NCBI GenBank assembly: GCA_030447305.1
Contig: JAUJPC010000003.1
Coordinates: forward strand, 394,738 to 458,737
Direction: 5' to 3'
Source of the DNA: Actinomycetota bacterium
GTDB lineage: Bacteria; Actinomycetota; CADDZG01; JAHWKV01
Length of the DNA: 64,000 nt
Part shown: piece after piece, positions 16,028 through 24,626 of the stretch
How positions within the stretch are numbered: position 1 is the first letter of the stretch
Layout of the letters: each line of letters begins with the position of its first letter
Made by a program: the position numbers and the translations under genes
The notes under the pieces: generated by a model
The model's database searches: none
Seen by the model: the letters and a program-made list of their open reading frames with translations, nothing else
Told to the model about the DNA's origin: nothing

Positions 16028-17380
16028 ATGACTCCAAGGGGTGTCGCCGCCGTACGTATCTCCCGAGGACGTTCTCTGGGAATGGCCGCGGTATGGATCC
16101 TGAGCCTGACTCTCGGCCTGGTGCTCGTGGCCGGTTACGCCGCCCGGGGACAGTCGTCCACCGATCAGGTTCTCGTCGCCCAGGTAGACGGGGCGATCAC
16201 CCCCGTGGTCGCCGACTACCTTACCGACGGGCTCGAAGAAGCCGAGCGGGGCCGCTATCAGGCTTTCGTCGTGGAGCTGAACACGCCGGGGGGCCTGGAC
16301 ACCTCGATGCGAGCCATCGTGCAGCGCTTCATCGGAGCCCGGTTGCCGGTGATCGTCTACGTCAGTCCCCAGGGCGCCCGCGCCGCCTCCGCCGGAGCGA
16401 TCATCACCTCCGCAGCCCACATCGCAGCCATGGCCCCGGCAACGGCCATCGGGGCCTCGACTCCGGTCGACCTGGAGGGCGGAGACCTGGACCGCAAGAT
16501 CATCAACGACGCCGCGGCCTATGCGGAGTCGATCGCCCGGCTGCGGGGCCGCAACGTCGAGTTTGCGCGGGAGATGGTTCGAGAAGGCAGGTCGGTGCCG
16601 GCAGACGAAGCTCTGGAGCTGGGCGCAATCGACCTGGTGTCCGGCTCGCTGCCCGAGGTCCTGGAGAGCGTTCATGGACGGGAGGTGAAGGTCGCTCCGA
16701 ATGACCGCCCGGTTACGCTTCAGACCCGGGATGCCGCCACGGAGCCCTTCGAGATGCAGCTTTTCCGCAGAATCCAGCAGCTGTTCGCCGATCCCAACCT
16801 CGCATTTCTGTTCCTGTCCCTTGGAACGCTGGCGATCATCTACGAACTGTCCGCCCCGGGGGTCGGGGCCGGCGGAATTCTCGGAGCCATTCTCATCGTC
16901 CTTGCCCTGTTCTCCCTGTCGGTCCTGCCGGTGAACGTCGCAGGGCTGCTGCTGTTGCTGGTTGCGGCGGCGCTGTTTGCCGCAGAGCTGTTCGCCCCCG
17001 GAGTTGGAATTGCTGCTGCCGGTGGGGCCATAGCCCTGCTGCTTAGCGGCATCTTCCTGTTCCGGGACACGCCGGCGCTACGGGTGAGCCTGGGACTGAT
17101 CATTCCGGTGACCCTCGTGGTCGCTGCCGGGACGGTTCTGGCCGGACGGCTGGTGGTGCGCACTCAGCGGCAGCGGTCAACGATTACCGGAGAGGAGCAG
17201 TACGTCGGGAGGGTCGTCACCGTCAACCGGTCCAGCGGGCAGCGGGGCCAGGCTCTTGTCGATGGGGCATGGTGGAATGTGCGAACCGACGGGACAGAGC
17301 TGGAGGTGGGAGACCGGGTGCAGGTCATCGGCTATGAGGGTCTCGAGCTGCTGGTGGGTCCGGTGGACCGGGACGGGTAA
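16028..17380 (+). CDS. nfeD: NfeD-family membrane-bound serine protease (ClpP class)
   Basis: About 450 residues. A signal peptide (hydrophobic stretch around residues 22-42) leads to a ClpP-like protease domain, with ELNTPGGLD and ASAGAIITSAAH holding the nucleophile Ser. Lys in DRKIINDAAAYAESIA is the likely base. Four or five membrane helices follow (about 275-395), then a soluble C-terminal OB-fold NfeD domain (VGRVVTVNRSSG...LEVGDRVQVIGYEG). Paired with the stomatin gene 45 nt downstream, the classic arrangement in which NfeD works with an SPFH scaffold in membrane quality control. Start uncertain: ATG 16028 or ATG 16082. Confidence 0.9.
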   Translation: MTPRGVAAVRISRGRSLGMAAVWILSLTLGLVLVAGYAARGQSSTDQVLVAQVDGAITPVVADYLTDGLEEAERGRYQAFVVELNTPGGLDTSMRAIVQRFIGARLPVIVYVSPQGARAASAGAIITSAAHIAAMAPATAIGASTPVDLEGGDLDRKIINDAAAYAESIARLRGRNVEFAREMVREGRSVPADEALELGAIDLVSGSLPEVLESVHGREVKVAPNDRPVTLQTRDAATEPFEMQLFRRIQQLFADPNLAFLFLSLGTLAIIYELSAPGVGAGGILGAILIVLALFSLSVLPVNVAGLLLLLVAAALFAAELFAPGVGIAAAGGAIALLLSGIFLFRDTPALRVSLGLIIPVTLVVAAGTVLAGRLVVRTQRQRSTITGEEQYVGRVVTVNRSSGQRGQALVDGAWWNVRTDGTELEVGDRVQVIGYEGLELLVGPVDRDG

Positions 17381-17425
17381 CCGTGCGGCAAATGCAAGTC
17401 ATCGACAACCGATAGGAGAGAGGTC

Positions 17426-18211
17426 ATGGCTGAAGGATCATTCTTGGGGATCGCGGCTGCTTTACTGCTTGCGTTGTTCATCCTGGTCAAGGCCGTTCGT
17501 ATCGTGGCGGAGTATGAGCGGGGAGTCATCTTCCGGCTGGGCAGAGTCGTCGGCGCCAAGGGCCCTGGGCTGTTCTTCATCATCCCGGTGATCGACAAGA
17601 TGGTTAAGGTCAATCTGCAGACGGTCACCAGCGACATCCCTCCGCAGGACGTGATCACCAAGGACAACGTCACGCTGAAGGTCAACGCGGTTACCTACTT
17701 CAACGTCGTTGACCCGGTAAAGGCAGTCGTGGTCATTCAGGACTATAGGTACGCAACCTCTCAGGTCGCCCAGACGACCTTGCGCAGCATTCTTGGGCAG
17801 GTCGAGCTTGACGACCTCCTGCTGAAACGTGACGAGATCAACCAGCAGCTCCAACAGATCATCGATGAGCTGACCAACCCGTGGGGCATTAAGGTAACGC
17901 TGGTGGAGCTCAAGGACGTGGAGCTTCCTGAAGCGATGCGGCGGGCGATGGGAAGGCAGGCCGAGGCGGAGCGGGAGCGGCGCTCCAAGGTCATCCACGC
18001 CGAGGGCGAGCTGGAGGCGGCAAAGTCGCTCGGAAAGGCGGCGGGGGTGCTGGAGGAGCATCCGGCAGCCTTGCAGCTGCGCCTTCTGTCCACCATGGTG
18101 GAGGTGTCGGCGGAAAAGAGCTCAACCCTCATCTTCCCGGTCCCGGTGGAGTTGTTGCGCTTCTTCGATGCGCTTGCGAAACCCCCTGAGATTGAGAGCG
18201 GTTCGTCGTAG
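17426..18211 (+). CDS. Stomatin/slipin SPFH-domain membrane protein
   Basis: 261 residues. One N-terminal membrane segment (about 5-27) is followed by an SPFH domain ([49 protein letters not shown]). A charged coiled coil ([20 protein letters not shown]) leads to a hydrophobic oligomerisation end. GGAGAGAG precedes the ATG. It forms a membrane-associated oligomeric scaffold and is expected to act with the upstream NfeD protease. Confidence 0.93.
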   Translation: MAEGSFLGIAAALLLALFILVKAVRIVAEYERGVIFRLGRVVGAKGPGLFFIIPVIDKMVKVNLQTVTSDIPPQDVITKDNVTLKVNAVTYFNVVDPVKAVVVIQDYRYATSQVAQTTLRSILGQVELDDLLLKRDEINQQLQQIIDELTNPWGIKVTLVELKDVELPEAMRRAMGRQAEAERERRSKVIHAEGELEAAKSLGKAAGVLEEHPAALQLRLLSTMVEVSAEKSSTLIFPVPVELLRFFDALAKPPEIESGSS

Positions 18212-18250
18212 CGGAGCCTGGCAAACCGACCGCAGCCTTGCGCGTGATTT

Positions 18251-18279
18251 TTGTCCGCGAGTGTTCTGGCCGGCATAAA
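18251..18279 (+). promoter_or_regulatory. Possible sigma-70-type promoter of nhaA
   Basis: TTGTCC (18251-18256), a 17-nt spacer and CATAAA (18274-18279) lie 106-134 nt upstream of the nhaA start. This would give a leader of about 100 nt containing the hairpin at 18340-18362. Confidence 0.35.
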
Positions 18280-18317
18280 CTCGAGACATCGAGTAAGCCT
18301 TCGGATTCACGGGTACG

Positions 18318-18384
18318 ATGGATTTGGTGAGCCGGGAAGTCTGGTCGGCGCTTAATAGCCGACCTCACTCCCCAAGGAGGCTCA
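18318..18384 (+). ncRNA. Structured leader of nhaA, candidate cis-regulatory RNA
   Basis: A 7-bp perfect stem GGTCGGC/GCCGACC with loop GCTTAATA lies inside an outer GTGAG/CTCAC pairing. The structure ends just before the ribosome site AAGGAGG of nhaA. The sequence between the stems is GC-rich (GCCGGGAAGTCT). A riboswitch or attenuation role is plausible because Li+/Na+-sensing nhaA-type motifs are known before antiporter genes. The fold was made by eye and no known consensus was confirmed. Confidence 0.35.
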
Positions 18385-19590
18385 TTGCCGTTATCTCCCG
18401 AAACGCCATCCAAATCCCGCCGGCGTCGAATCCTCGACCCTATTCGGGAGTTCCTTCAGACCGAATCCGCCGGAGGCTTTGCGCTCATCGGCGCCACCGT
18501 CATTGCATTGATCTGGGCTAACAGCCCTCTTTCGGACTCTTATTTCGACTTTTGGCACCGTGACCTGCGGGTCGGCAGCGGTCCGCTGGCCATAACCGAA
18601 GACCTTCGGCACTGGGTGAACGACGGCCTCATGGCCATCTTTTTTTTCGTGGTTGCGCTGGAGATCAAGCGTGAGCTTGTGGGCGGCGAGCTGCGAAACC
18701 CCAGGAATGCGGCCCTCCCGATCGCACTGGCGCTCGGCGGGATGGTGATTCCCGCAGCAATCTTCACCGCCATTGCATGGGGAACGCCCGGCGGCGAGGG
18801 CTGGGCGATTCCCATGGCCACCGATATAGCGTTTGCGCTGGCTGCTCTTAGCCTGGCTGGAACCAGAGTTCCCGCGGGAGCTCGGTTGCTGTTGCTCTCG
18901 CTGGCAATCGTGGACGATCTCGGTGCCATCATCGTCATCGCGCTGTTCTACTCCAAGGGCATCCATCCCGAATGGCTGGCAGGCACCGCTGCCGCAGTGG
19001 CGGTAATCCTTCTGCTCAGGCGTGCAAAACTCGGCAACCCGTGGGTCTACCTGTTGCCTGCGGTGATTCTTTGGTACTGCACCTTTCGATCCGGGGTCCA
19101 CTCCACGCTCGCCGGAGTTGCCTTGGGGCTGTTGACGCCGGCCGGCGAGTTCGGCGGGCGCCGCCCAATGGAGGACCTGGAGCACCGGATGCATCCCATT
19201 GCCAGCTACCTGGTTCTTCCGCTGTTCGCATTGGCAAATGCCGGCGTCGCGTTGGGCGGTCCCGCTTTCAGGGATGCCCTCGGTAGCCGTCTCACCTGGG
19301 CTGTGCTTGTCGGTCTGCTGATCGGCAAGCCGGTAGGCATCCTGCTGGCCGGGTGGGCTTCGGTGCGCCTGGGTCTGACCACGATACCGGGTGATATGCG
19401 AATGAGAGATCTTCTCCCTATCAGCTTGGTTGCCGGGATCGGGTTCACCGTGTCGCTGTTTATTGCCGGGCTAAGCTTCGACGGCACCTTACTGGAGAAC
19501 GCCAAGGCCGGCATCCTGCTCGGATCGGTCCTCAGCGCAGCTGCCGGTATGGCCGTGCTGTTCCTTCGGTCTCAGCCACGACCCGGCTGA
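18385..19590 (+). CDS. nhaA: Na+/H+ antiporter NhaA
   Basis: A 401-residue integral membrane antiporter exchanging external H+ for internal Na+ or Li+. The full family pattern is present: ESAGGFALI at the N-terminus, MAIFFFVVALEIKREL, MATDIAFALAALSL, and LAIVDDLGAIIVIALFYS carrying the paired ion-binding Asp residues. The start is TTG 18385 because AAGGAGG lies 4 nt upstream. It is a single gene preceded by a structured leader. Confidence 0.95.
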   Translation: MPLSPETPSKSRRRRILDPIREFLQTESAGGFALIGATVIALIWANSPLSDSYFDFWHRDLRVGSGPLAITEDLRHWVNDGLMAIFFFVVALEIKRELVGGELRNPRNAALPIALALGGMVIPAAIFTAIAWGTPGGEGWAIPMATDIAFALAALSLAGTRVPAGARLLLLSLAIVDDLGAIIVIALFYSKGIHPEWLAGTAAAVAVILLLRRAKLGNPWVYLLPAVILWYCTFRSGVHSTLAGVALGLLTPAGEFGGRRPMEDLEHRMHPIASYLVLPLFALANAGVALGGPAFRDALGSRLTWAVLVGLLIGKPVGILLAGWASVRLGLTTIPGDMRMRDLLPISLVAGIGFTVSLFIAGLSFDGTLLENAKAGILLGSVLSAAAGMAVLFLRSQPRPG

Positions 19591-19630
19591 CCCACCGTCC
19601 TCTTCCAACCGGCGGCGGCTTGGAGGCTTG

Positions 19631-19846
19631 TTATCTGACGACGGCCAGCGGAGTGGGGTCGAAGAGGCGGTCGACGATTGCTGCCTGCGGCGCCTGGTCC
19701 TGAAGGGCTTCGATGGCGTCAAGGCAGTCGGTCTCGCTGTTGTAGCCTTCGGGCGACACAGCTACGATCTCGCCGGTGTTGGCGACGAACTTCCAATGGT
19801 GCTTCCCATTGGACTGGTAGACGAGGAACTGCTGGCGAACAGGCAT
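19631..19846 (-). CDS. DUF1508 (YegP-like) small protein
   Basis: 71 residues from ATG 19846. The unit WKFVANTGEIVAVS...YNSETDCLDAIEALQ is one copy of the DUF1508 repeat, a small beta-alpha fold; the molecular role is unknown. Many relatives have two copies, this one has one. The gene converges on nhaA and is followed upstream by vapC1. No strong ribosome site was seen. Confidence 0.7.
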   Translation of the reverse strand: MPVRQQFLVYQSNGKHHWKFVANTGEIVAVSPEGYNSETDCLDAIEALQDQAPQAAIVDRLFDPTPLAVVR

Positions 19847-19925
19847 CCTGACGCTCAGGATACAACTGCCAACCACAAAAGTCGCGAAAAGGTTGTTTGG
19901 ACATTGGCAGTCTTGGCCGGCTCGT

Positions 19926-20306
19926 TTACCAGATGGCGATTGACCTGGGATTAGGGTGCTCCAGAAGGCTCCGGTCCTTGGTGACCAGCTGAACACCGGT
20001 CTCGATTGCGGTGGCATAGATGAGCCGGTCGGCCGGATCCTTCGGAAATGCCGCAGGCAGTCCTGCAGCGATAGAAGCGACGGCCGGCGTCAAATTGACA
20101 GTCATTAGACGACGGGACAGTTGGTCAAGCCACGAGCTCATGGTGGTAGTCAGACCAATCCTGTTGTTGGTGGCCAGCCACGCCAGCTCGTACCACGTGA
20201 TGGCGGCAACCGCCAGCTGTTCGGCATCGGCGATGGCGGCCGCAGCCTTGTCGCTCAGTCGATCAGGTTCGGCACTCCACCAATGAGCGACGTGGGTGTC
20301 CAGCAA
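19926..20306 (-). CDS. vapC: VapC-type PIN-domain toxin (module 1)
   Basis: 126 residues, a ribonuclease toxin of the PIN fold. Acidic metal-binding residues are visible: LDTHVAHWW (D3), ITWYELAW (E), and KDPADRLIYATAI (two Asp) with LVTKD near the end. No ATG is available; TTG 20306 gives the usual N-terminus. The reading frame starts 8 nt after the antitoxin stop. It is encoded downstream of vapB1, the standard order. Confidence 0.82.
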   Translation of the reverse strand: MLDTHVAHWWSAEPDRLSDKAAAAIADAEQLAVAAITWYELAWLATNNRIGLTTTMSSWLDQLSRRLMTVNLTPAVASIAAGLPAAFPKDPADRLIYATAIETGVQLVTKDRSLLEHPNPRSIAIW

Positions 20307-20314
20307 CAGGGCGA

Positions 20315-20542
20315 TCAGGACAGCTCCCAGGACTCTCCTGTGGAGAACAGGTCTTCATCGTCGGCGTTGCTAAATGCCACGCCCGCCAGCTCGCCGGGCA
20401 TCTGGCGTCGCGGCCGTGCCGAGACCAGCTTGGCCACCGTCTTGCCGTGCCTGGTGATTGATACTTCCTCACCCAAAGCGACCTCGTCCAGCAGAGCGAG
20501 AAGCTTTGCTTTGGCTTCGGTTGCGGTAACTTCTCTCGCCAT
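20315..20542 (-). CDS. vapB: VapB/Phd-type antitoxin (module 1)
   Basis: 75 residues. The N-terminal DNA-binding part EVTATEAKAKLLALLDEV and SITRHGKTVAKLV is the Phd/YefM fold. The acidic C-terminus (NADDEDLFSTGESWE) should wrap the toxin. The ATG begins 6 nt after a TATAAT hexamer, so the transcript is probably leaderless. The promoter also carries repeated TGACC/GACCA elements likely bound by the antitoxin. Confidence 0.85.
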   Translation of the reverse strand: MAREVTATEAKAKLLALLDEVALGEEVSITRHGKTVAKLVSARPRRQMPGELAGVAFSNADDEDLFSTGESWELS

Positions 20543-20561
20543 ATGGTCATTATAATGGTCA
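20543..20561 (-). promoter_or_regulatory. vapB1 promoter-operator (leaderless)
   Basis: On the minus strand the order is TGACCAT-TATAAT-GACCAT-ATG. The -10 hexamer occupies 20554-20549. The same arrangement (TATAAG, GACCAC, ATG) precedes the truncated antitoxin copy at 20725, so the promoter was duplicated with the gene. Confidence 0.55.
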
Positions 20562-20593
20562 GATATATGGCCGCTTGATAAGGTCAGCCAGAG

Positions 20594-20725
20594 CTAAGGG
20601 CGGATCGACACCAGTTTGGCGACGGTCTTTCCATGCCGGGTGATCGATATATCCTCGCCCGATTCGACCTCGTCAAGCAGCGATAGGAGCTTGGCCTTGG
20701 CCTCCGTAGCAGTGAGTTCCTTCAT
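20594..20725 (-). pseudogene. Truncated vapB paralogue (orphan antitoxin fragment)
   Basis: 43 codons, MKELTATEAKAKLLSLLDEV and onward, almost identical to the first 43 residues of the antitoxin at 20315-20542. It stops after LVSIRP and so lacks the acidic toxin-binding tail. No toxin follows. It keeps a copy of the promoter with the same 6-nt spacing to the ATG. It may still bind DNA and cross-regulate module 1, or it may be a remnant of a tandem duplication. Confidence 0.65.
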
Positions 20726-20795
20726 GTGGTCCTTATAGTGGTCACGTCCCCTGCAATCGGCACCGGCGGCTGTACTTGCTGATAGGTTTCTTGGC

Positions 20796-22328
20796 ATGTT
20801 GACGGTGGAGCTCAAGGGCAAGATCGACCGGGTCTGGGACGCCTTTTGGACCGGAGGTATCTCCAACCCGCTGGAGGTAATCGAGCAGATCACCTACCTG
20901 CTTTTCCTGCGCCGGCTGGATGACCTGGAGGCCGTTGAAGAATCCAAAGCGCGCCGCCTGGGGACCCCGATGGTACGCCGAATCTTCCGCGAAGGCCCCG
21001 ACCCAAAGGGTCGCTCGTTCCAGGACCTGCGCTGGTCCCGGTTCAAGAACTTTGAAGCAGGCGAAATGTACGAGGTCATCGACCAGCACGTCTTCCCCTT
21101 CCTAAGGGAGCTGGGCGGCGACGGCTCCACCTACTCGCACCACATGCGGGATGCCCGCCTGACGATACCCAAGAGCCTGCTGGCGCGCGTGGTGGAACTT
21201 CTGGACAAGGTCGAAATGGAAAAGCGGGACACCAAGGGCGACCTCTACGAATACATGCTCAGCAAGATCGCCAGCGCCGGCCAGAACGGGCAGTTCCGCA
21301 CCCCCCGCCACATCATCCGGCTGATGGTGGAGATCACCGATCCGGGGCCGGGCGACGTCATCTGCGACCCCGCCTGCGGCACCGCCGGGTTCCTGGTGGC
21401 GGCGGGCGAGCATCTGCGGCACAACCATCCGGAGATCTTTCGTGACCCCAAGCTGCTGGACCACTTCCACCACAACACCTTCCACGGCTTCGACTTCGAC
21501 AACACCATGCTGCGCATCGGCAGCATGAACATGCTGCTGCACGGGGTGGAGGGCCCCGACGTGCGCTACCGGGACTCGCTGTCGCAGGAATACGGCGTGG
21601 AGGTGGAGCAGTACTCGCTGGTTTTGGCCAATCCGCCGTTTGCCGGCTCGCTGGATTACGAGAACACCACCAAAGAACTGTTGCAGGTGGTGAAGACGAA
21701 GAAGACCGAGTTGCTGTTCGTGGCCCTGTTCGTACGACTGCTCAGGTCGGGAGGCCGGGCGGCGGTGATCGTGCCCGACGGCGTCCTGTTCGGATCAAGC
21801 AAGGCCCACAAGGAACTGCGGCGGATCCTGATAGAGGACCAGAAGCTGGACGGGGTTATCTCACTGCCGGGAGGGGTGTTCAAGCCCTACGCCGGGGTCT
21901 CGACCGCCATCTTGCTCTTCACCAAGACCGACTCCGGCGGCACCGACCAGGTGTGGTTCTACGACTGCCGGGCCGACGGCTGGAGCCTGGACGACAAGCG
22001 CACGCCGCTGCTTGCCGAGGAGCGCCTGGGGCCGTTGATCAAGGATCTAAGCGCCGAGGAGCACGAGAAGAACAACCTCCCGGACATCCTGGCCCGCTGG
22101 AGACGCCGCGACTCCGACGAAAAGGCGAGGTTCCGAACCGCCCAGAGCTTTTGTGTTTCGAAAGAAGAAATCGTGGCCCAGGGCTACGATCTGAGCATCA
22201 ACCGCTACAAGGAAATCGAGTACGAGGAAACCGAACACCGCCCGCCGCAGGAGATCCTGGCGGAACTGGAGAAGCTGGAGGAGGAGATCCAGCAGGGCCT
22301 GAGAGACCTGGGTGGGATGTTGGGGTGA
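20796..22328 (+). CDS. hsdM: Type I restriction-modification system, DNA methyltransferase subunit HsdM
   Basis: 510 residues. An N-terminal helical HsdM_N domain (LFLRRLDDLEAVEE) leads to the adenine methyltransferase domain. SAM motif I is DPACGTAGF and catalytic motif IV is NPPF (N6-adenine). GQFRTPRHII is also typical. It modifies the host target and forms M2S1 with HsdS. It overlaps hsdS by 4 nt (GTGA). The system's hsdR lies 4.8 kb downstream, beyond other defence-type genes. Confidence 0.96.
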   Translation: MLTVELKGKIDRVWDAFWTGGISNPLEVIEQITYLLFLRRLDDLEAVEESKARRLGTPMVRRIFREGPDPKGRSFQDLRWSRFKNFEAGEMYEVIDQHVFPFLRELGGDGSTYSHHMRDARLTIPKSLLARVVELLDKVEMEKRDTKGDLYEYMLSKIASAGQNGQFRTPRHIIRLMVEITDPGPGDVICDPACGTAGFLVAAGEHLRHNHPEIFRDPKLLDHFHHNTFHGFDFDNTMLRIGSMNMLLHGVEGPDVRYRDSLSQEYGVEVEQYSLVLANPPFAGSLDYENTTKELLQVVKTKKTELLFVALFVRLLRSGGRAAVIVPDGVLFGSSKAHKELRRILIEDQKLDGVISLPGGVFKPYAGVSTAILLFTKTDSGGTDQVWFYDCRADGWSLDDKRTPLLAEERLGPLIKDLSAEEHEKNNLPDILARWRRRDSDEKARFRTAQSFCVSKEEIVAQGYDLSINRYKEIEYEETEHRPPQEILAELEKLEEEIQQGLRDLGGMLG

Positions 22329-23452
22329 GAGTTGGCTGGAAAGAGGCCACTTTCGACGAAGTCTTCATCGATGTAACTGGAGGGAATAAGAAGACGCTGC
22401 AAAGCGAGGTACTTTTGAGCGGTACTTACCCGGTAGTAGACCAGGGAAGGGACCTCGTAGCCGGATACGTCAACGACGCGGACCGGCTCTGCAAATCAAA
22501 CGTGCCTGTGATTGTGTTTGGCGATCATACCCGCCGAATTAAGTACGTAGATTTCCCCTTCTGCATCGGCGCAGATGGAACAAAAATCTTGCGACTAAGA
22601 CACGATGGGGACCTCAAATACTTCTTTCATTACCTTCGTCAGCTACGAATCGGCGGCGGCTATGACCGTCACTTTAAGTTCTTAAGGAGACAACGCGTAG
22701 TCGTCCCGCCCTTGGCGGACCAGCGGCGGATTGCGGAGGTGCTTGACCGGTCGGATGGCCTGCGGGCCAAGCGCCGGGCCGCTCTGGCCCAACTCGACCA
22801 CCTCACCCAATCCATCTTCCTGGACATGTTCGGGGACCCATTAAGGAATCGAATGGATTTCCCGCAGCGGGCGATCGGTGAGCTTTTGACGATTCCTCCG
22901 AACTTCGGAACGATGATTCCGCCAACCCCCGACGGCGGTAAGTGGCTCTCGATACGTGTCGGCAATATTCAAAATCATCGGCTTCAGCTATCAGATCGTA
23001 AGTACGTGGACTTACCTGCTGGTGCGCTTCTCCGATACGGGGTAGAGGATGGCGACTTACTGATGGTCCGCGCGATTGCGTCTCTTGATCACCTTGGAAA
23101 GTCTGTGGTTGCTCACCCTGGGGAAGAGCATTGGGCCTTCGACTCGCACCTGATGAGGCTGAGGTTCGATCGTTCCTTGGCACACCCCGATTACTTGCAT
23201 CAGCTCCTTATAACGAGTGGTGGTCGTCAATTGTTTCTTGGAGCGTCCAGACGATCAGCTGTTCAGTACAACATCAACACCAAAGAGGTATCTGCACTAA
23301 TGATTCCGGTCCCTCCGATTGAACTGCAGCAGCAGTTCGCATCGCACGCGGCGCAGTTGGGTGGCACCGAGGCCCTCCAGATTGCTTCATCTCTTCGATT
23401 GGAGCGTCTCTTCGCCTCCCTCCAGCGCCGGGCGTTTCGGGGAGAACTCTAG
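22325..23452 (+). CDS. hsdS: Type I restriction-modification system, specificity subunit HsdS
   Basis: 375 residues from GTG 22325 (overlaps the hsdM stop). Two target-recognition domains are separated by a conserved helix. The first TRD runs to about residue 120 and ends with VVVPPLADQRRIAEVLD. The spacer helix AKRRAALAQLDHLTQSIF follows. The second TRD ends with LMIPVPPIELQQQFA and the second helix. It determines the bipartite DNA target. Codon use in the TRDs is less GC-biased than in hsdM, normal for exchanged specificity domains. Confidence 0.93.
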   Translation: MRVGWKEATFDEVFIDVTGGNKKTLQSEVLLSGTYPVVDQGRDLVAGYVNDADRLCKSNVPVIVFGDHTRRIKYVDFPFCIGADGTKILRLRHDGDLKYFFHYLRQLRIGGGYDRHFKFLRRQRVVVPPLADQRRIAEVLDRSDGLRAKRRAALAQLDHLTQSIFLDMFGDPLRNRMDFPQRAIGELLTIPPNFGTMIPPTPDGGKWLSIRVGNIQNHRLQLSDRKYVDLPAGALLRYGVEDGDLLMVRAIASLDHLGKSVVAHPGEEHWAFDSHLMRLRFDRSLAHPDYLHQLLITSGGRQLFLGASRRSAVQYNINTKEVSALMIPVPPIELQQQFASHAAQLGGTEALQIASSLRLERLFASLQRRAFRGEL

Positions 23453-23677
23453 GATGCCGGGCTTCTCGCCCAGCTTACCCATCACCAACTCCATCACGTC
23501 TGCGCTCACGCAGATCGCGAGGGCCCGAGGGTTTCGGGAGTCCGCCACCCTCTCAGAGGATCGGATCCGGCGGATGGGCGATCGGGAGTTGTCGTAGGCC
23601 ACCACCACGCATAAGATGGCACGGAGATATTCCGCGCGGTTTCCCGCCCGGCCTACCGGCTCGAAGATCTCATGCAC
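23387..23677 (-). CDS. Hypothetical protein overlapping the 3' end of hsdS in antisense
   Basis: 96 residues from GTG 23677, with an excellent ribosome site (AGGAGGTGA, 4 nt upstream). No family is recognised. The middle LRAILCVVVAYD...RALAICVSADVMELVMGKL may form a small alpha/beta domain. The last 66 nt are antisense to hsdS. The strong initiation site is the main support; the coding sequence itself is not compelling. Confidence 0.4.
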   Translation of the reverse strand: MHEIFEPVGRAGNRAEYLRAILCVVVAYDNSRSPIRRIRSSERVADSRNPRALAICVSADVMELVMGKLGEKPGILEFSPKRPALEGGEETLQSKR

Positions 23678-23822
23678 GGGGTCACCTCCTCCTTCCTGAC
23701 GAAGAGCCCGATGGGGCGGGCCGTGGGGTGGTGAAGCCCCGTTTCCGGTGATGTAAGCCCCCTGGAGACATGCGGCCTCGGCACTCCGCCTTGTTGTCAT
23801 AGGCGCCCGCTAAGGTGGTGCT

Positions 23823-24626
23823 ATGAGCCTGAATAGCGCCATCGAGTGGACTGATGCCACCTGGAACCCTACGACTGGCTGCGACCGGGTTTCTGCCGGC
23901 TGTGACCATTGCTACGCCTTGACACTCGCCAAGCGATTGAAGGCGATGGGAAACATTCGATACCAGGTCGACGGCAATCCGGTGACCAGTGGAACCGGAT
24001 TTGGTCTCACCGTTCACGCCGACAAGTTCCATGAGCCACTGAGCTGGAAGTTACCGCGCCGAGTTTTCGTCAATTCCATGAGCGATCTGTTCCATCCTCA
24101 AGTACCCAAGAACCTGATCTTTGAGATATTTGACGTCATGGCTGAAGCCAGCCAGCATCAGTTTCAAGTTCTCACAAAACGTCCACGGAGGATGGGTCCA
24201 ATCGTTCGCGATTGGTGCTCGGTGAGAGGCAGCGAACCTCTCGGTAATGTGTGGCTGGGAACGTCCATCGAGAACCAGGAATGGGCCGATCGCCGGGTCC
24301 CGCTTCTGGCCGAGGTTCCTGCTGCGGTGAGATTTATTTCATGTGAACCGCTTCTAGGGAACACCGTTATCCCCAAAATTCAAGCGCTGAATTGGGTAAT
24401 TGTAGGCGGTGAGTCCGGGCCCCGGGCAAGACCAATGGAAATCGAGTGGGTCAGCTCGCTCAGAGACCAATGCGTTTCTGCCGGTGTGGCCTTTTTCTTC
24501 AAACAGTGGGGAGGTCGGACCCCGAAGGCTGGCGGAAGAACTCTGGAAGGTCGTACGTGGGACGAAATGCCAGATCGCATAGGCAGGTCGGGAAGAAGCG
24601 CCCTTAAGGGACTCACGAATGCCTGA
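23823..24626 (+). CDS. DUF5131 / phage Gp37-Gp68-like three-Cys-motif protein
   Basis: 267 residues. SAIEWTDATWNPTTGCDRVS then AGCDHCY gives the C-x6-C-x2-C motif of DUF5131 proteins, which resemble radical-SAM enzymes in their cluster site. Other family marks are VFVNSMSDLFH, FQVLTKRP, WLGTSIENQ, FISCEPLLG and WVIVGGESG. Reaction unknown. It overlaps the next gene, a three-Cys-motif partner (TcmP), by 8 nt. The pair sits between hsdS and hsdR. Confidence 0.85.
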   Translation: MSLNSAIEWTDATWNPTTGCDRVSAGCDHCYALTLAKRLKAMGNIRYQVDGNPVTSGTGFGLTVHADKFHEPLSWKLPRRVFVNSMSDLFHPQVPKNLIFEIFDVMAEASQHQFQVLTKRPRRMGPIVRDWCSVRGSEPLGNVWLGTSIENQEWADRRVPLLAEVPAAVRFISCEPLLGNTVIPKIQALNWVIVGGESGPRARPMEIEWVSSLRDQCVSAGVAFFFKQWGGRTPKAGGRTLEGRTWDEMPDRIGRSGRSALKGLTNA

